A stretch of 64,000 nt of DNA from Eisenbergiella tayi (GCF_001881565.1 NZ_MPDJ01000001.1:375966-439965); one strand, 5' to 3'; shown: positions 34,556-44,467, counted from the first letter of the stretch. Translations and numbers: made by a program. The notes: generated by a model not told the origin, from the letters alone.

Positions 34556-35182
34556 TTATTGCAAAATACGTCCGTCTGTTGAGACAGTGACTACCTGCCA
34601 GGGAATGAACTTACCGCTGTTCTTCAGGGCCGTCACGGCCGCATGTTCGATGCCTCCGCAGCAGGGGACTTCCATACGCACCACCGTCAGGCTCCTAATA
34701 TCATTCCCCGTGATAATTTGGGTCAGCTTATCCGTATAATCACAGGCATCCAGCTTAGGACAGCCGATCAGCACGATCCTGTCCCGGATAAAATCCTCAT
34801 GGAAGCGGCCATAGGCATATGCGGTGCAGTCCGCCGCTATCAGCAGATTTGCACCGTTAAAATACGGCGCATTAACCGGCGCCAGCTTAATCTGTACCGG
34901 CCACTGCGTCAGCTGTGAAATACCGCCTTCCTCCTTCTGCATTTTTCTATTCTTATTTTCCAGGACAGCCGTCTCATCATAGCCGGCAGCTTCCCGTTCC
35001 ACAAAGGTGATGGCCCCTGTGGGACAGGCCGGAAGGCAATCACCCAGGCCGTCGCAGTAATCATCCCTGAGCAGCTTTGCCTTTCCGTTTACCATACCGA
35101 TCGCTTCTTCATGACAGGCTTTCGCACACAGCCCGCACCCATTGCATTTTTCTTCATCAATATGAATTATTTTACGAATCAT
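34556..35182 (-). CDS. 4Fe-4S ferredoxin-domain protein
   Basis: A protein of 208 residues. Two [4Fe-4S] motifs lie in residues 10-65: CNGCGLCAKACHEEAI, and a second cluster CDGLGDCLPACPTGAI with one irregular spacing. The remaining 130 residues contain LLIAADCTAYAYGRFHEDFI (shortened), VLIGCPKLDACDYTDKL and MEVPCCGGIEHA; these extra cysteines suggest more metal binding or a redox partner site. The start at 35182 follows AAAAGGAGGACGAAAGT. It is divergent from a Crp/Fnr regulator with a perfect palindrome between them, so it is a likely target of that regulator, probably in response to redox or nitrosative stress. Confidence 0.82.
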   Translation of the reverse strand: MIRKIIHIDEEKCNGCGLCAKACHEEAIGMVNGKAKLLRDDYCDGLGDCLPACPTGAITFVEREAAGYDETAVLENKNRKMQKEEGGISQLTQWPVQIKLAPVNAPYFNGANLLIAADCTAYAYGRFHEDFIRDRIVLIGCPKLDACDYTDKLTQIITGNDIRSLTVVRMEVPCCGGIEHAAVTALKNSGKFIPWQVVTVSTDGRILQ

Positions 35183-35315
35183 ACTTTCGTCCTCCTTTTC
35201 ATTTTCCCTGACGCAGATAGCATAAATATGCCAAAAACGTTTTGTTTTCAATTTGCAGTTCAGGGCACAATCTTGACTTATTGGATTCAGTATAATACAA
35301 TGACTCACAAATGTA

Positions 35316-35331
35316 TGTTGTTATAACAACA
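35316..35331. promoter_or_regulatory. 16-bp palindrome, probable Crp/Fnr-type operator
   Basis: TGTTGTTATAACAACA is a perfect palindrome with TTGT-N6-ACAA spacing, as in Crp/Fnr-family sites. It ends right at the ribosome site of the regulator gene, and a TATAAT lies at 35291-35296, so binding would repress its own synthesis and could affect the divergent ferredoxin gene. Confidence 0.6.
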
Positions 35332-35341
35332 AAGGAGCGGA

Positions 35342-36004
35342 ATGGACTATCAATTTTTACAGAAAACACCCTTATTCTGTGATTCTTCCATAGATGAAAT
35401 AAAGTCTATGCTGAATTGTCTGGGAGCGGAAAAAAAGAAATTCGCCAAAGGCGATGTGATCTACCGTGCCGGAGATACCGTACAGTCCATGGGATTGGTT
35501 CTCTCCGGCCGTGTACAAATTGAAAATGACGATCTGTGGGGGAATAAAAGTGTTCTGGACAGCATAGCCCCCGGCATGGTTTTTGCGGAAACCTATGCTT
35601 TCCTTCCCGGCGAGCCCCTCATGGTCAGCGCCGTTGCCTCCGAGCCTTCCGAAATCCTGTTTTTAAACGGAGCACGAATTCTGCAGTCCTGTCCCAATGC
35701 CTGTGTCCACCACAGCAAATTGATCCGCCGCCTCCTGACCATATCCTCACAAAAAAACCTGAATCTTTCCAGACGGATTTTCCATACCTCCGCCAAAACC
35801 ATCCGCGGACGCCTGGTATCCTACCTCTCCGTCCAGGCTGCGCAATCCCAAAGCCCGGACTTCACGATCCCCTTTAACCGTCAGCAGCTGGCGGATTATC
35901 TCAGCGTAGATCGCAGCGCCCTGTCCAATGAACTGGGAAAAATGCAGCGCGACGGGCTGCTTCAGGTAAATAAAAACCACTTTATCCTGAAGCAAAAAGA
36001 ATAG
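35342..36004 (+). CDS. Crp/Fnr family transcriptional regulator
   Basis: A protein of 220 residues. An N-terminal cyclic-nucleotide-binding-like beta-roll (GDVIYRAGDTVQSMGLVLSGRVQIE) is followed by a dimer helix and a C-terminal winged helix (FNRQQLADYLSVDRSALSNELGKMQRDGLL in the recognition region, key SVDRSALSNEL). No N-terminal iron-sulfur cysteine cluster is seen, so it is not a classical Fnr. The arrangement with a ferredoxin-type protein recalls redox- or NO-responsive HcpR-like regulators; that is inference. Confidence 0.87.
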   Translation: MDYQFLQKTPLFCDSSIDEIKSMLNCLGAEKKKFAKGDVIYRAGDTVQSMGLVLSGRVQIENDDLWGNKSVLDSIAPGMVFAETYAFLPGEPLMVSAVASEPSEILFLNGARILQSCPNACVHHSKLIRRLLTISSQKNLNLSRRIFHTSAKTIRGRLVSYLSVQAAQSQSPDFTIPFNRQQLADYLSVDRSALSNELGKMQRDGLLQVNKNHFILKQKE

Positions 36005-36203
36005 GAGTAATAAATACGCCGGGACAGCACAGGGACCCCCGGGAAAAGGATCTTTTGTAAAAACTTAAAGATGTTTTTCTTAAAAAGCCCATGGACGCTG
36101 GGGTTTTCTTGATGTAAAATAAAAAGGAAATCCGTGCTGCGGCAAACAGCCGTATTCAGGAACGGGAAAAGAAACATAACAACTATCAGCAGACGAGGCT
36201 TTT

Positions 36204-37451
36204 ATGGAAAACCAAAAAGAAAATCATAAGTATCTGGAAACAAACGGAGATTACCGAATGCGGGAGCTGGACAAAAGTGACCTGGAACAGTTCAATGCCC
36301 TGCTCCAATACGCATTCCAGGTCACCTCATACGAACTGCTCCAGACCGGCTGGGAGCAGGACGAAATAAAATATGCCAAACGCCCCATCCTGGAAGCGGC
36401 TTACGTCCTGGGATGGTTTTACAGGGAAAAACTGGCTTCCATGATCGTAGTTTATTCCATGAAGGTAAATATCCATGACAACATTATGGATATGGGCGGA
36501 ATCACAGGTGTTGCCACTTATCCGGAATATACGGGCAAGGGGCTCATACATTCCCTGATGAAGCGGGCCATCAACTATATGCACGATCAGGAATTCCCCA
36601 TATCATTCCTGTATCCCTACTCGATTCCCTTCTATCGTAAAATGGGCTGGGAAATTGTTTCCGACAAGCTTTCCTTTACGGTAAAGGATACCCAGCTGCC
36701 CAAAGCCAGGCCTGTAAAAGGTATGGTGGAGCGGGTCAGCCTGGAATCCGAAGATTACAAAAACGTATATTCTTACTTCGCATATCAGCGGCATGGCGCC
36801 ATGATCCGGGACTCTCTCGCCTGGGACGAATACTGGCGCTGGGAAAATGATGATATGATTGCCGCCGTCTACTATAATAAAGAACATAAGCCCCTGGGTT
36901 ATGTGGTTTACTACATCGCCAATGAAATTTTCCACATTAAAGAAATGGTTTATCTGAATATTGAAGCCAACTATGGGCTGTGGAACTATATCAGCGCCCA
37001 TTTTTCCATGATCACTCAGGTACAGGGAGACAACTATTCCGGCGAACCCATGGCCTATCTTTTTGAAGACAGTGAAATTACGGAAACGATCTCTCCCTAT
37101 ATCATGGCCCGCATCATAGACGTAAAGGATTTTCTTACAGAATATCCTTACCAGATCCAGCCCGAAGATTTTAAAATCCATTTCCGGGTGATCGATCAAA
37201 TGTCTTCCTGGAACAATGGTGATTTCATGGTATCCTGGCACAACGGGGAAACGATATGTGAGCAGGTGGAGGATAATCAGTCCATCAATGTGGTGGAACT
37301 GAGCATCAATACACTGACAACCATGCTCATGGGCTATAAACGGCCTACCTATCTCTATGATCATGAAAAAATCCAGACCGAATATTACATGCTCACCTGG
37401 CTGGAACGTCTGATACCGGTCGAAAAGCCTTATTTTTCGGATTATTTTTAA
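36204..37451 (+). CDS. GNAT acetyltransferase, Eis-like
   Basis: A protein of 415 residues. The N-terminal GNAT domain (YRMRELDKSDLEQFNALLQYAF; acetyl-CoA motif GVATYPEYTGKGLIHSLMKRA) is followed by a second GNAT-like domain and a C-terminal SCP2-like sterol-carrier domain. This three-domain layout and the length match the Eis family of N-acetyltransferases, of which some members acetylate aminoglycosides or protein lysines. The substrate here is unknown. It is a single-gene unit closed by the terminator at 37474-37514. The upstream 36005-36203 stretch is intergenic. Confidence 0.85.
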   Translation: MENQKENHKYLETNGDYRMRELDKSDLEQFNALLQYAFQVTSYELLQTGWEQDEIKYAKRPILEAAYVLGWFYREKLASMIVVYSMKVNIHDNIMDMGGITGVATYPEYTGKGLIHSLMKRAINYMHDQEFPISFLYPYSIPFYRKMGWEIVSDKLSFTVKDTQLPKARPVKGMVERVSLESEDYKNVYSYFAYQRHGAMIRDSLAWDEYWRWENDDMIAAVYYNKEHKPLGYVVYYIANEIFHIKEMVYLNIEANYGLWNYISAHFSMITQVQGDNYSGEPMAYLFEDSEITETISPYIMARIIDVKDFLTEYPYQIQPEDFKIHFRVIDQMSSWNNGDFMVSWHNGETICEQVEDNQSINVVELSINTLTTMLMGYKRPTYLYDHEKIQTEYYMLTWLERLIPVEKPYFSDYF

Positions 37452-37473
37452 GATACAGAATTATATGCAGTCA

Positions 37474-37514
37474 AAAAGGATGGCAATACCATTAAGGTAC
37501 GCCATCCTTTTTTC
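37474..37514. terminator. bidirectional terminator
   Basis: AAAAAGGATGGC and GCCATCCTTTTTT pair, extended by TACC/GGTA around ATTAA. It serves the acetyltransferase (+) and the amidohydrolase (-). Confidence 0.85.
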
Positions 37515-37560
37515 CGCACAGATTCTTATTCTCTTATCTGTATGTTTCTTATTTCAATCC

Positions 37561-38673
37561 TTAAACATCACGGATCAGCTCCGCCAGATATTGCGCCGCA
37601 GGAAGCAGCACCCGGGGATCCACCTGAAAGCCCGGTTGATGGATCAGCTGTCCTTGTCCCGTTCCGATTTTGATATAACAGCCAGGTATCTTTTCTTCAT
37701 AAAAAGAAAAATCATCACCGCCCAGAGAACGTTCTTCCTCCACTGCCAGGAAACCCAGTTCCTGCGCTTTCTTCCTTCCAAGTTCTGCCATACCCCCGTC
37801 ATTATATACGGCGGGGGGCCCGGGAATCCATTCCACTTCCGCCGCAGCGCCGTAAGCAAGGGCTGTCTGTTCCGCAATTTCCCGAAGCCTTTTCTCATAC
37901 AGCTTCCTGTCATCCCGATCCATTGTCCTTACGGTACCCTCCAGCTGTGCCGTTTCCGGAATCACATTCCAGGTATTTCCCGCCTGGATCCTCGTGACGC
38001 TTAAAAGAGAAGGATGAAAAGCATTGACATTTCTGCTTACTATGGTCTGAAACGCCTGCACCATGGCTGCCGCCGCAGGGATGGGATCCGTTCCGTCATC
38101 GGGATGCGCCCCGTGGCAGCCCACGCCTTTTATCGTTACCACGAACCGATCCACCGCGGCAGCAACATAGCCCTCCCTGATTCCTATGGTGTTCACAGGG
38201 TTGGTGGGATCCGCATGGAACCCCCAAATCCGTTCCACACCATCACAGGCAGCGGTTTCCAGCATTTTCAGCGCGCCCAGAGAGGTTTCCTCGCCCGGCT
38301 GGAAAAGAATCCGCACGTTCCCCTTCAGTTCTTCCTTTTTTTCCTGAAGAAGCAGGGCCGCGCCGATTCCTGCCGTGATATGGAAATCATGCCCGCAGGC
38401 ATGCATTTTCCCCGGACAAAGGGAACTGTAGGAAAGCCCGGACTCCTCTTTTATAGGAAGCGCATCAATATCACAGCGCAAAGCCTGCACAGGCCCTTCC
38501 TTTTCCCCCCGGATTACGGCTGCAAGGCCTGTCTCCAGCCTGTATGGAAGGATTTCTATCCCTTCCCCTTCCAGCAGCTCCCTGATTTTGGCCGTCGTAT
38601 TATATTCTTCATAAGAAAGCTCCGGGTTCTGATGGAACCAGTAAAAAGCTTCCTTCAGTTTTTGTTCCAGCAT
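37561..38673 (-). CDS. M20D family amidohydrolase/peptidase
   Basis: A protein of 370 residues. Metal-binding motifs are ALRCDIDALPIKEESGL, MHACGHDFHITAG and LFQPGEETSLGALKM. Histidines in WGFHADPT and late DDFSFYEEKIPG complete the M20D pattern. Relatives hydrolyse N-acyl amino acids, hippurate-like amides or dipeptides in the cytoplasm. It is the last gene of the opp operon (57 bp after oppC), suggesting that it processes the imported peptide or acyl-amino acid. Confidence 0.88.
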   Translation of the reverse strand: MLEQKLKEAFYWFHQNPELSYEEYNTTAKIRELLEGEGIEILPYRLETGLAAVIRGEKEGPVQALRCDIDALPIKEESGLSYSSLCPGKMHACGHDFHITAGIGAALLLQEKKEELKGNVRILFQPGEETSLGALKMLETAACDGVERIWGFHADPTNPVNTIGIREGYVAAAVDRFVVTIKGVGCHGAHPDDGTDPIPAAAAMVQAFQTIVSRNVNAFHPSLLSVTRIQAGNTWNVIPETAQLEGTVRTMDRDDRKLYEKRLREIAEQTALAYGAAAEVEWIPGPPAVYNDGGMAELGRKKAQELGFLAVEEERSLGGDDFSFYEEKIPGCYIKIGTGQGQLIHQPGFQVDPRVLLPAAQYLAELIRDV

Positions 38674-38729
38674 AGCTTACCTCTTTTCCCTCCGGTCCGG
38701 CATTCCTTTGATACTCATGAAGAGTGGTA

Positions 38730-39623
38730 TTAGTTCCTGCTGTTGGGATCCAACGCATCTCTCAGGGCATCACCGATAAAGTTGATGGCGATGACCAGCA
38801 CCACGATAAGGAGTCCCGGGGGAATCCAGAGCCAGGGCTGTTTGGTGAGCACCGTGAGTGACTGTGCGCCGTTCAGCATATTTCCAAGGCTGGCCGTGGG
38901 GGGCTGCACTCCCATTCCCAGAAAGCTCAGGGCCGCTTCGTCCAGCATGGAAAGCGCCAGCACAGAAGTGGCGTATACCAGGATAGGCGCCGCCGTATTC
39001 GGCAGGATCTCCGAAAAAAGAATATGCCTGAGGGGCATACCCGCCACAATATTTCCCTTGATAAAATTGGTTTCCCGAAGACTGAGAACATTTCCCCTGA
39101 CAAGACGGGCGATTCCCGGCCAGTCCACAAACCCCAGAATCAGAATGATATTCCACAGACCGGGTTTGAAAATAGAGGCCGCCACCAGCACCAGGAGGAT
39201 GTAGGGAAAGGACATGACCATATCCGTAAAACGCATGATGATCATATCCGCCACACCGCCGAAATAACCGGCAATCAGGCCCAGCACCACGCCGATAACC
39301 GTGGAAATCAGTGTGGCCATCACGCCCACCAGCAAAGAAATCCGCATGGCAAACAGCAATCTGCTGAATACATCTCTTCCTATCTGATCCGTTCCCAGCC
39401 AGAACTGCAGGTTGGGCGCGCCGCTGAAGCTTCCCACAATGGCATCCGGATCATACGGGGCGATCACCGGAGCCAGTAAGGCGGCACCTCCCAGGATCAC
39501 GAGGATCACAAGGCTTACCGCCGCCAGATGATGGCGGCGGAAACGCCGGAACACAGTCTGCAGATAGCTCTCTCTTGTAATATCCTTATTTTTAGGTTCT
39601 TCCGTTTGTTTTTTCTTCCACAT
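38730..39623 (-). CDS. oppC: peptide ABC transporter permease OppC/DppC
   Basis: A protein of 297 residues with six membrane spans. The N-terminal FRRHHLAAVSLVILVILGG and DPDAIVGSFSGAPNLQFWLGTDQIGRDVFSRL (core LGTDQIGRDVFSR) are diagnostic of DppC/OppC. The inner-membrane loop LRETNFIKGNIVAGMP is the EAA-like coupling segment. The start at 39623 follows AGGAGCAAAGCGGAT and is preferred over the longer frame to 39671, which begins inside oppB. The gene lies 13 bp after oppB. Confidence 0.92.
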   Translation of the reverse strand: MWKKKQTEEPKNKDITRESYLQTVFRRFRRHHLAAVSLVILVILGGAALLAPVIAPYDPDAIVGSFSGAPNLQFWLGTDQIGRDVFSRLLFAMRISLLVGVMATLISTVIGVVLGLIAGYFGGVADMIIMRFTDMVMSFPYILLVLVAASIFKPGLWNIILILGFVDWPGIARLVRGNVLSLRETNFIKGNIVAGMPLRHILFSEILPNTAAPILVYATSVLALSMLDEAALSFLGMGVQPPTASLGNMLNGAQSLTVLTKQPWLWIPPGLLIVVLVIAINFIGDALRDALDPNSRN

Positions 39624-39636
39624 ATCCGCTTTGCTC

Positions 39637-40584
39637 CTATTGCAGCTGAATCGTAGGATCCACCAGTGCATACAAAATATCGGTCAACAGATTCGCCGCC
39701 AGGACCACCACAGCGGACAGCAGGCAGACTCCCATGATCACCGGATAATCTCTGTTGGTTATGGCACTCATGGTCATAAGGCCCAGGCCGGGCCAGGAAA
39801 ATACCTGCTCAATAATTACCTGTCCGCCGAAAAGCATGGGGATTTCCATCCCGATTACCGTCACGATGGGAATCAGGGCGTTGCGCAGCGCATGCTTGTT
39901 AATCACCTTAAAACGTCCGATCCCTTTCGCCTTCGCCGTACGCAGATAATCCTGCTGTAAAATTTCCAGAACCGCGCTTCGGATATAACGTATGTTGGTG
40001 CCCGCCATAGAGGTGGCGAGAACCAGAACCGGCATGACCATATGTTTAGCCACATCCAGGGCTCCTCCCGAAGCTCCCAGCGTGTTCATTCCGCTGGAGG
40101 GCAGCCAGCCCAGCTTTACCGTAAATAAAAAGATCAAAAGCAGGGACAGGAAAAATCCGGGAATGCTGCTTCCCAGAAAGGATAAGGTAACCACCGTATA
40201 ATCCCCTTTGGAATACTGATGGATAGCGCTGTAGATTCCTGCAGGCACCGCCATGATCAGGCTCACAATCAGGGAAGCGCCCATGAGAAGCAGCGTAGGC
40301 CCGAGATGGCTTCCTATCATGGAGCTCACCGACTGGTAGCTTTTCAGGGAATAGCCCATATTTCCGTGGAGCAGCTGCCCCAGCCATACAAAGTACTGGA
40401 CATAGAAGGGCTGATCCAGTCCCAGGGCGATCCGTTTTGCCTCTACCGCCGCCTCGGAAATCCTGGGGCCCTGAAGCATTTCCAGAGGGCTTCCCGCCAG
40501 ACACATTATGGCATAATCTATTATTGTTATCCCGATAAGGACGGGAATGGCAATCAGAATCCGCTTGATAATATATTTACTCAT
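39637..40584 (-). CDS. oppB: peptide ABC transporter permease OppB/DppB
   Basis: A protein of 315 residues with six membrane spans. It starts MSKYIIKRILIAIPVLIG as usual for DppB/OppB, with LGLDQPFYVQYFVWLG and GNMGYSLKSYQSV, and the coupling loop DYLRTAKAKGIGRFKVINKHALRNA (core AKAKGIGRFKV). The start at 40584 follows AGGAGGAGGAGCAGTC and overlaps the oppF stop by 4 bases. The longer frame to 40701 is inside oppF. Confidence 0.92.
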   Translation of the reverse strand: MSKYIIKRILIAIPVLIGITIIDYAIMCLAGSPLEMLQGPRISEAAVEAKRIALGLDQPFYVQYFVWLGQLLHGNMGYSLKSYQSVSSMIGSHLGPTLLLMGASLIVSLIMAVPAGIYSAIHQYSKGDYTVVTLSFLGSSIPGFFLSLLLIFLFTVKLGWLPSSGMNTLGASGGALDVAKHMVMPVLVLATSMAGTNIRYIRSAVLEILQQDYLRTAKAKGIGRFKVINKHALRNALIPIVTVIGMEIPMLFGGQVIIEQVFSWPGLGLMTMSAITNRDYPVIMGVCLLSAVVVLAANLLTDILYALVDPTIQLQ

Positions 40585-41597
40585 GACTGCTCCTCCTCCT
40601 TCCTCATTACAACAGGACAAGCCGCCATATGGCCGCTTCCCGGGGCTGTTTCCACCATTTCCGGCTCTTCCCGGCTGCAGCTTTCCACCGCATAAGGACA
40701 CCTGGGATGGAACCGGCAGCCTGACGGCGGATTGGTACTGGAGCCTATTTCTCCCTGCAGAATGTTCCTCTCTTCTCCGGCTCTGTCCGGATCCGCAACG
40801 GGAACTGCCTGGATAAGAGCCTTTGTATAAGGATGCACCGGCGTATGGAATACCTCTGACGCCGGGCCTATTTCCACTATTTTTCCCAGATACATCACGG
40901 CGATCCGGTCGCTCACATAATTGACCGCGCCCAGTCCGTGCCCCACAAAAAGGCTGGTGAGATGCAGCTCCTTCTGCAGCTGGCGAAGCAGGTTCAGAAT
41001 CTGGGCCTGAATGGACACATCCAGCGCACTGACGGGTTCATCACAGACAAGGAATCGGGGATTCAAAGACAACGCCTTGGCAATCCCGATCCTCTGTCTC
41101 TGTCCCCCGGAAAACTCATGGGGATATCTTCCCAGCACATTCCGGGAAAGCCCCACCATATCCAGAATTCTATCCACATCCTTCGACACGGTGGCAGGCG
41201 TGGATATGTGATGATACAGCATGGGCTGGGACAGGATTTCATAAATATGCTTCCTTGGATTCAGGGAAGAATAGGAATCCTGGAAAACCATCTGCAGCTG
41301 TGTCCGGATTTTTTTCATTTCCCCGGGCTTACAGGCGGCCAGATCCTTACCGTCATAATATATCTTCCCTTCGGTCGGATTCTCCAGCCCCACGATCTGC
41401 CTTCCGATAGTAGACTTCCCGCAGCCGGATTCCCCAACCAGTCCCAGCGTCTCTCCCTCCATTACGGAAAAGCTCACGCCGTCCACCGCTTTCACATATC
41501 CTGTGGTATGAGTAATAATCCCACCCTTGATGGGATAATACTTTTTCATGTTTTCCACTTCAATCAGGGGAACCTTGTTTCTTTTATCCTGAGCCAT
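40581..41597 (-). CDS. oppF: oligopeptide ABC transporter ATP-binding protein OppF/DppF
   Basis: A protein of 338 residues. Walker A is GESGCGKST, the Q-loop region is LQMVFQDSYSSLNPRKHI, the signature FSGGQRQRIGIAKALSL and Walker B FLVCDEPVSALDV. The C-terminal oligopeptide domain CRFHPRCPYAVESC carries the four cysteines that can hold an Fe-S cluster in this family. The gene starts 2 bases after the oppD stop. Confidence 0.93.
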   Translation of the reverse strand: MAQDKRNKVPLIEVENMKKYYPIKGGIITHTTGYVKAVDGVSFSVMEGETLGLVGESGCGKSTIGRQIVGLENPTEGKIYYDGKDLAACKPGEMKKIRTQLQMVFQDSYSSLNPRKHIYEILSQPMLYHHISTPATVSKDVDRILDMVGLSRNVLGRYPHEFSGGQRQRIGIAKALSLNPRFLVCDEPVSALDVSIQAQILNLLRQLQKELHLTSLFVGHGLGAVNYVSDRIAVMYLGKIVEIGPASEVFHTPVHPYTKALIQAVPVADPDRAGEERNILQGEIGSSTNPPSGCRFHPRCPYAVESCSREEPEMVETAPGSGHMAACPVVMRKEEEQS

Positions 41598-41599
41598 TC

Positions 41600-42574
41600 T
41601 TACTTTTCCTCTTCCTTCATAACAACACATTTCGCCCTGTGCTTTTCCCCGAAGGAATAATTCTCCTGAGGCTTATCGCACTCAGGCCTGCGGTATTCAC
41701 ACCGATCGGCGAACCGGCAGCCGGGTATATCGTCATAACCCTCCGGCACAATTCCGGGTATGGACACAAGCTCTCTGTCATCCCCGTCATAAATGCTGGG
41801 GACTGTGGCCAGCAGCGCCTTTGTGTACGGATGCCTGGGCGCACGGAATATTTCCTTCGCCGGCGCCTCTTCAATAATCTGTCCGGCATACATCACCAGC
41901 ACTCTGTCCGCCATGCTGGCAACCAGACCTATATCATGGGTGATCAGGATGATCGACATCCCGATTTCTTCACGGAGCTCCTTCAGCAGGCTCATGATCT
42001 GTGCTTGGATGGTCACATCCAGAGCCGTCGTCGGTTCGTCTGCGATGAGCAGAGCAGGATTGCAGCAGAGGGCCATGGCGATCATGGCACGCTGGCGCAT
42101 GCCTCCGGATAGAGTATGGGGATATTTTTTCATGGCCGCATGAGCATCCGGCATTCCTACTTTTTCCAGGACACTTTCCGCCCTTTTTGCCGCCTCTTCT
42201 TTCGAAAGGTGCAGATGCTTGCGTATGCTTTCCGTAATCTGGTTCCCTACGGTAAAAACAGGGTTCAGGGAGGTCAGAGGATCCTGGAATATCATGGTAA
42301 TCCGGTTTCCGCGGATTTCATCCAGCTCTTTTTCCCCCATTTCCAGAAGATTCTTACCATCAAACAGGACAGAGCCGTCTATGACGGCCCCGCCCCTTCC
42401 TAATAGTCCCATAATTGACAGTGAGGTAACACTTTTTCCGCATCCCGACTCGCCTACGATGCAGACCACTTCTCCCTCATCCACGTAAAAATCAACATGA
42501 TCCACGCTGACCGTCTTTCCATAATCACCGGTAAAAGCGGTGGTCAGCCCGTTTACCTCCAGTAAATGCGACAT
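41600..42574 (-). CDS. oppD: oligopeptide ABC transporter ATP-binding protein OppD/DppD
   Basis: A protein of 324 residues. Walker A is [10 protein letters not shown], the Q-loop block is [21 protein letters not shown], the signature [19 protein letters not shown] and Walker [14 protein letters not shown]. The C-terminal [15 protein letters not shown] cysteine motif is present. It partners OppF. The gene is 24 bp downstream of oppA, an unusual order with the binding protein first and the ATPases before the permeases. Confidence 0.93.
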   Translation of the reverse strand: MSHLLEVNGLTTAFTGDYGKTVSVDHVDFYVDEGEVVCIVGESGCGKSVTSLSIMGLLGRGGAVIDGSVLFDGKNLLEMGEKELDEIRGNRITMIFQDPLTSLNPVFTVGNQITESIRKHLHLSKEEAAKRAESVLEKVGMPDAHAAMKKYPHTLSGGMRQRAMIAMALCCNPALLIADEPTTALDVTIQAQIMSLLKELREEIGMSIILITHDIGLVASMADRVLVMYAGQIIEEAPAKEIFRAPRHPYTKALLATVPSIYDGDDRELVSIPGIVPEGYDDIPGCRFADRCEYRRPECDKPQENYSFGEKHRAKCVVMKEEEK

Positions 42575-42598
42575 ATCGTTTCCTCACTTGCTTATAAA

Positions 42599-44275
42599 CT
42601 ACTGCGCAATATCCCAGTTCTGCACATCGTTAAAGAATCCGTATACGCTGGGAACCGCACCCGTCAGCCGCTTGTTTACCGCTCCCTGGGCGCTGATAAT
42701 ATAAGCGGAAATCATCGGAACATCTTCCTGTACTTTTTTATCCACTATGGAATAAAGGCCTTTGATTTCATCCACATCGCTTGTCAGCTGGGTGGAGGTC
42801 AGCGCCTTATTTACTTCGTCATCTCCATAACCGGTCCAGCTTCCTTCTCCGCCTAACAGCCATGCCACATCGGGATAGGGATCCACAGGAGCATAGGTAT
42901 ACTGTACGGCAAGAATATCATAATCCCTGGTGCCCGCCACAGACATCAGCGTGGCAAAATCCACCGTCTGCACTTCTGCCTTGATGCCGACAGCCGCCCA
43001 CTGGGCCACCATAACCGTCGCCGCGTTCACAAAGGTGCTGTCTCCGGAATTCACATAAAACCGAAGCGTCTGGGAACCGTCCCAGCCTGCCTCCTCCAGA
43101 AGGGCCTTCGCCTTTTCCGGATCATAGGTCACAGGCGTGATGCTGTCATCATAAAAAGGACTGGCACTGGACAGGAAACCGTCCACCACTTCACCGTGGC
43201 CGTCCAGCAGCTCGGAAAGGAGCTGTTCTCTGTTGATGGCATACAGCATCGCCTGACGCACTCTCACATCGGGAACATTGGCCGTCTGGATGAACATGGA
43301 CTGATTGGTTACCGGAGAACCGTAAACCACATCCACATTGTCAAGTGCTTCCACGCTGGCATAATCCTCCGGAGGGATTACACTCATGGTATGCTGGGTT
43401 ATATCGATTTCACCGGACTGCAGGCCTGCATACAACTGGCTGCCGTCCACAATCTTGATATTCAGCTTGTCAATCTTGGGAGCGCCTTTCCAGTAATCCG
43501 GATTCGCCTTATAGGAAATATAATGATCCACATCAAATTCGGTTACATAAAAGGGACCGCTGATAACATCGGGCTGGTTAAACCATTCTGCCGTGGAAAG
43601 CTCTTCTTCCGTGTATTTCTCGATCACGTGCTTGGGAAGAGTCAGCAGATATCTGGCATAGGAATTTTCAAAGGTTGTCAGAGACATGGAATCCTTTGTT
43701 GTAAACTGTATGGTCTTGTCATCAATCACCTGAATGCCGTCCACACTGTCTGCTCCGGCTTCCACAAATCCGTCATCTCCAACGCCTTCAAATACATAAT
43801 ACATCATAGCCGTGTTATTGATTACCGGGCTGGTCAGGCGCAGGGCGGTGTAAGCCACATCCTCTGCCGTAATCGGCGTTCCGTCGGACCAGGTCGCCGC
43901 TTCATCAATATGAACGACGAAATTACGGTTATCCTCCGTAGTGATGGAATCTGCCAGCATTCCCTGGAAATTCAGGTCCGCATCCAGCTCCATAAGGGGA
44001 AGGAACATCAGCGCCGTGGCATATTTGTTGATTTCTCCGCCGTTTAATAAAAGCGGGTTCAGGCTGCCAAGTGTATCCGTCACTCCCACATTCACGATTT
44101 TTTCACCGGAATTACCGGCAGGCTGCGTGGCTGCAGTGCTTTCCCCGGATGCGCTGCCGGTGCTTTCCGGCGCCGCCTGGCTGCTGTCATTCGTCTTGCT
44201 GCCGCAGGCCGCCAGGGATAATGCCATCACCGCCACAAGCAGCAGGCTCATTGTCTTGCTCACAAACTTTTTCAT
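42599..44275 (-). CDS. oppA: peptide ABC transporter substrate-binding lipoprotein OppA/DppA-like
   Basis: A protein of 558 residues, family 5 extracellular solute-binding protein. The lipoprotein signal ends VMALSLAAC. A short SAT-rich linker is followed by NVGVTDTLGSLNPLLLNGGE, HIDEAATWSDGTPITAEDVAYT (the family's WSDGTP.TA.D signature), and VRVRQAMLYAINREQL-like PDVRVRQAMLYAINRE. It is the first gene of the operon, with ribosome site GAAGGAGGAG. TATAAT at 44311-44316 is a probable -10. The substrate may be a peptide or another amide-containing compound given the M20 enzyme. Confidence 0.9.
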   Translation of the reverse strand: MKKFVSKTMSLLLVAVMALSLAACGSKTNDSSQAAPESTGSASGESTAATQPAGNSGEKIVNVGVTDTLGSLNPLLLNGGEINKYATALMFLPLMELDADLNFQGMLADSITTEDNRNFVVHIDEAATWSDGTPITAEDVAYTALRLTSPVINNTAMMYYVFEGVGDDGFVEAGADSVDGIQVIDDKTIQFTTKDSMSLTTFENSYARYLLTLPKHVIEKYTEEELSTAEWFNQPDVISGPFYVTEFDVDHYISYKANPDYWKGAPKIDKLNIKIVDGSQLYAGLQSGEIDITQHTMSVIPPEDYASVEALDNVDVVYGSPVTNQSMFIQTANVPDVRVRQAMLYAINREQLLSELLDGHGEVVDGFLSSASPFYDDSITPVTYDPEKAKALLEEAGWDGSQTLRFYVNSGDSTFVNAATVMVAQWAAVGIKAEVQTVDFATLMSVAGTRDYDILAVQYTYAPVDPYPDVAWLLGGEGSWTGYGDDEVNKALTSTQLTSDVDEIKGLYSIVDKKVQEDVPMISAYIISAQGAVNKRLTGAVPSVYGFFNDVQNWDIAQ

Positions 44276-44438
44276 GGTTACTCCTCCTTCACTTTTTACG
44301 TATTGCTACGTATTATAATTAATAGATACTATAGTTTTCCTACCAGACAAATATGAAATAAATTGGTTTATTATATCGTCACATGACTCCCTTGTCAAGA
44401 TTTTCTAAAAAAAGTTATGCACAATCTCTGTACTTTTC

Positions 44439-44467
44439 TTGACAAAACAGGGCTGACGGGTTATATT
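44439..44467 (+). promoter_or_regulatory. promoter of the C39-like protease gene
   Basis: Perfect TTGACA, a 17-base spacer and TATATT. Transcription would start near 44474, inside the longer frame from 44417, which therefore cannot be the true start. Confidence 0.7.

Noticed and set aside
42599..44275. Nickel-binding NikA for urease supply
   Set aside because: The family 5 binding protein is far from the ure genes, is followed by a full oppDFBC set and an M20 hydrolase, and shows no nickel-specific feature that I can identify.
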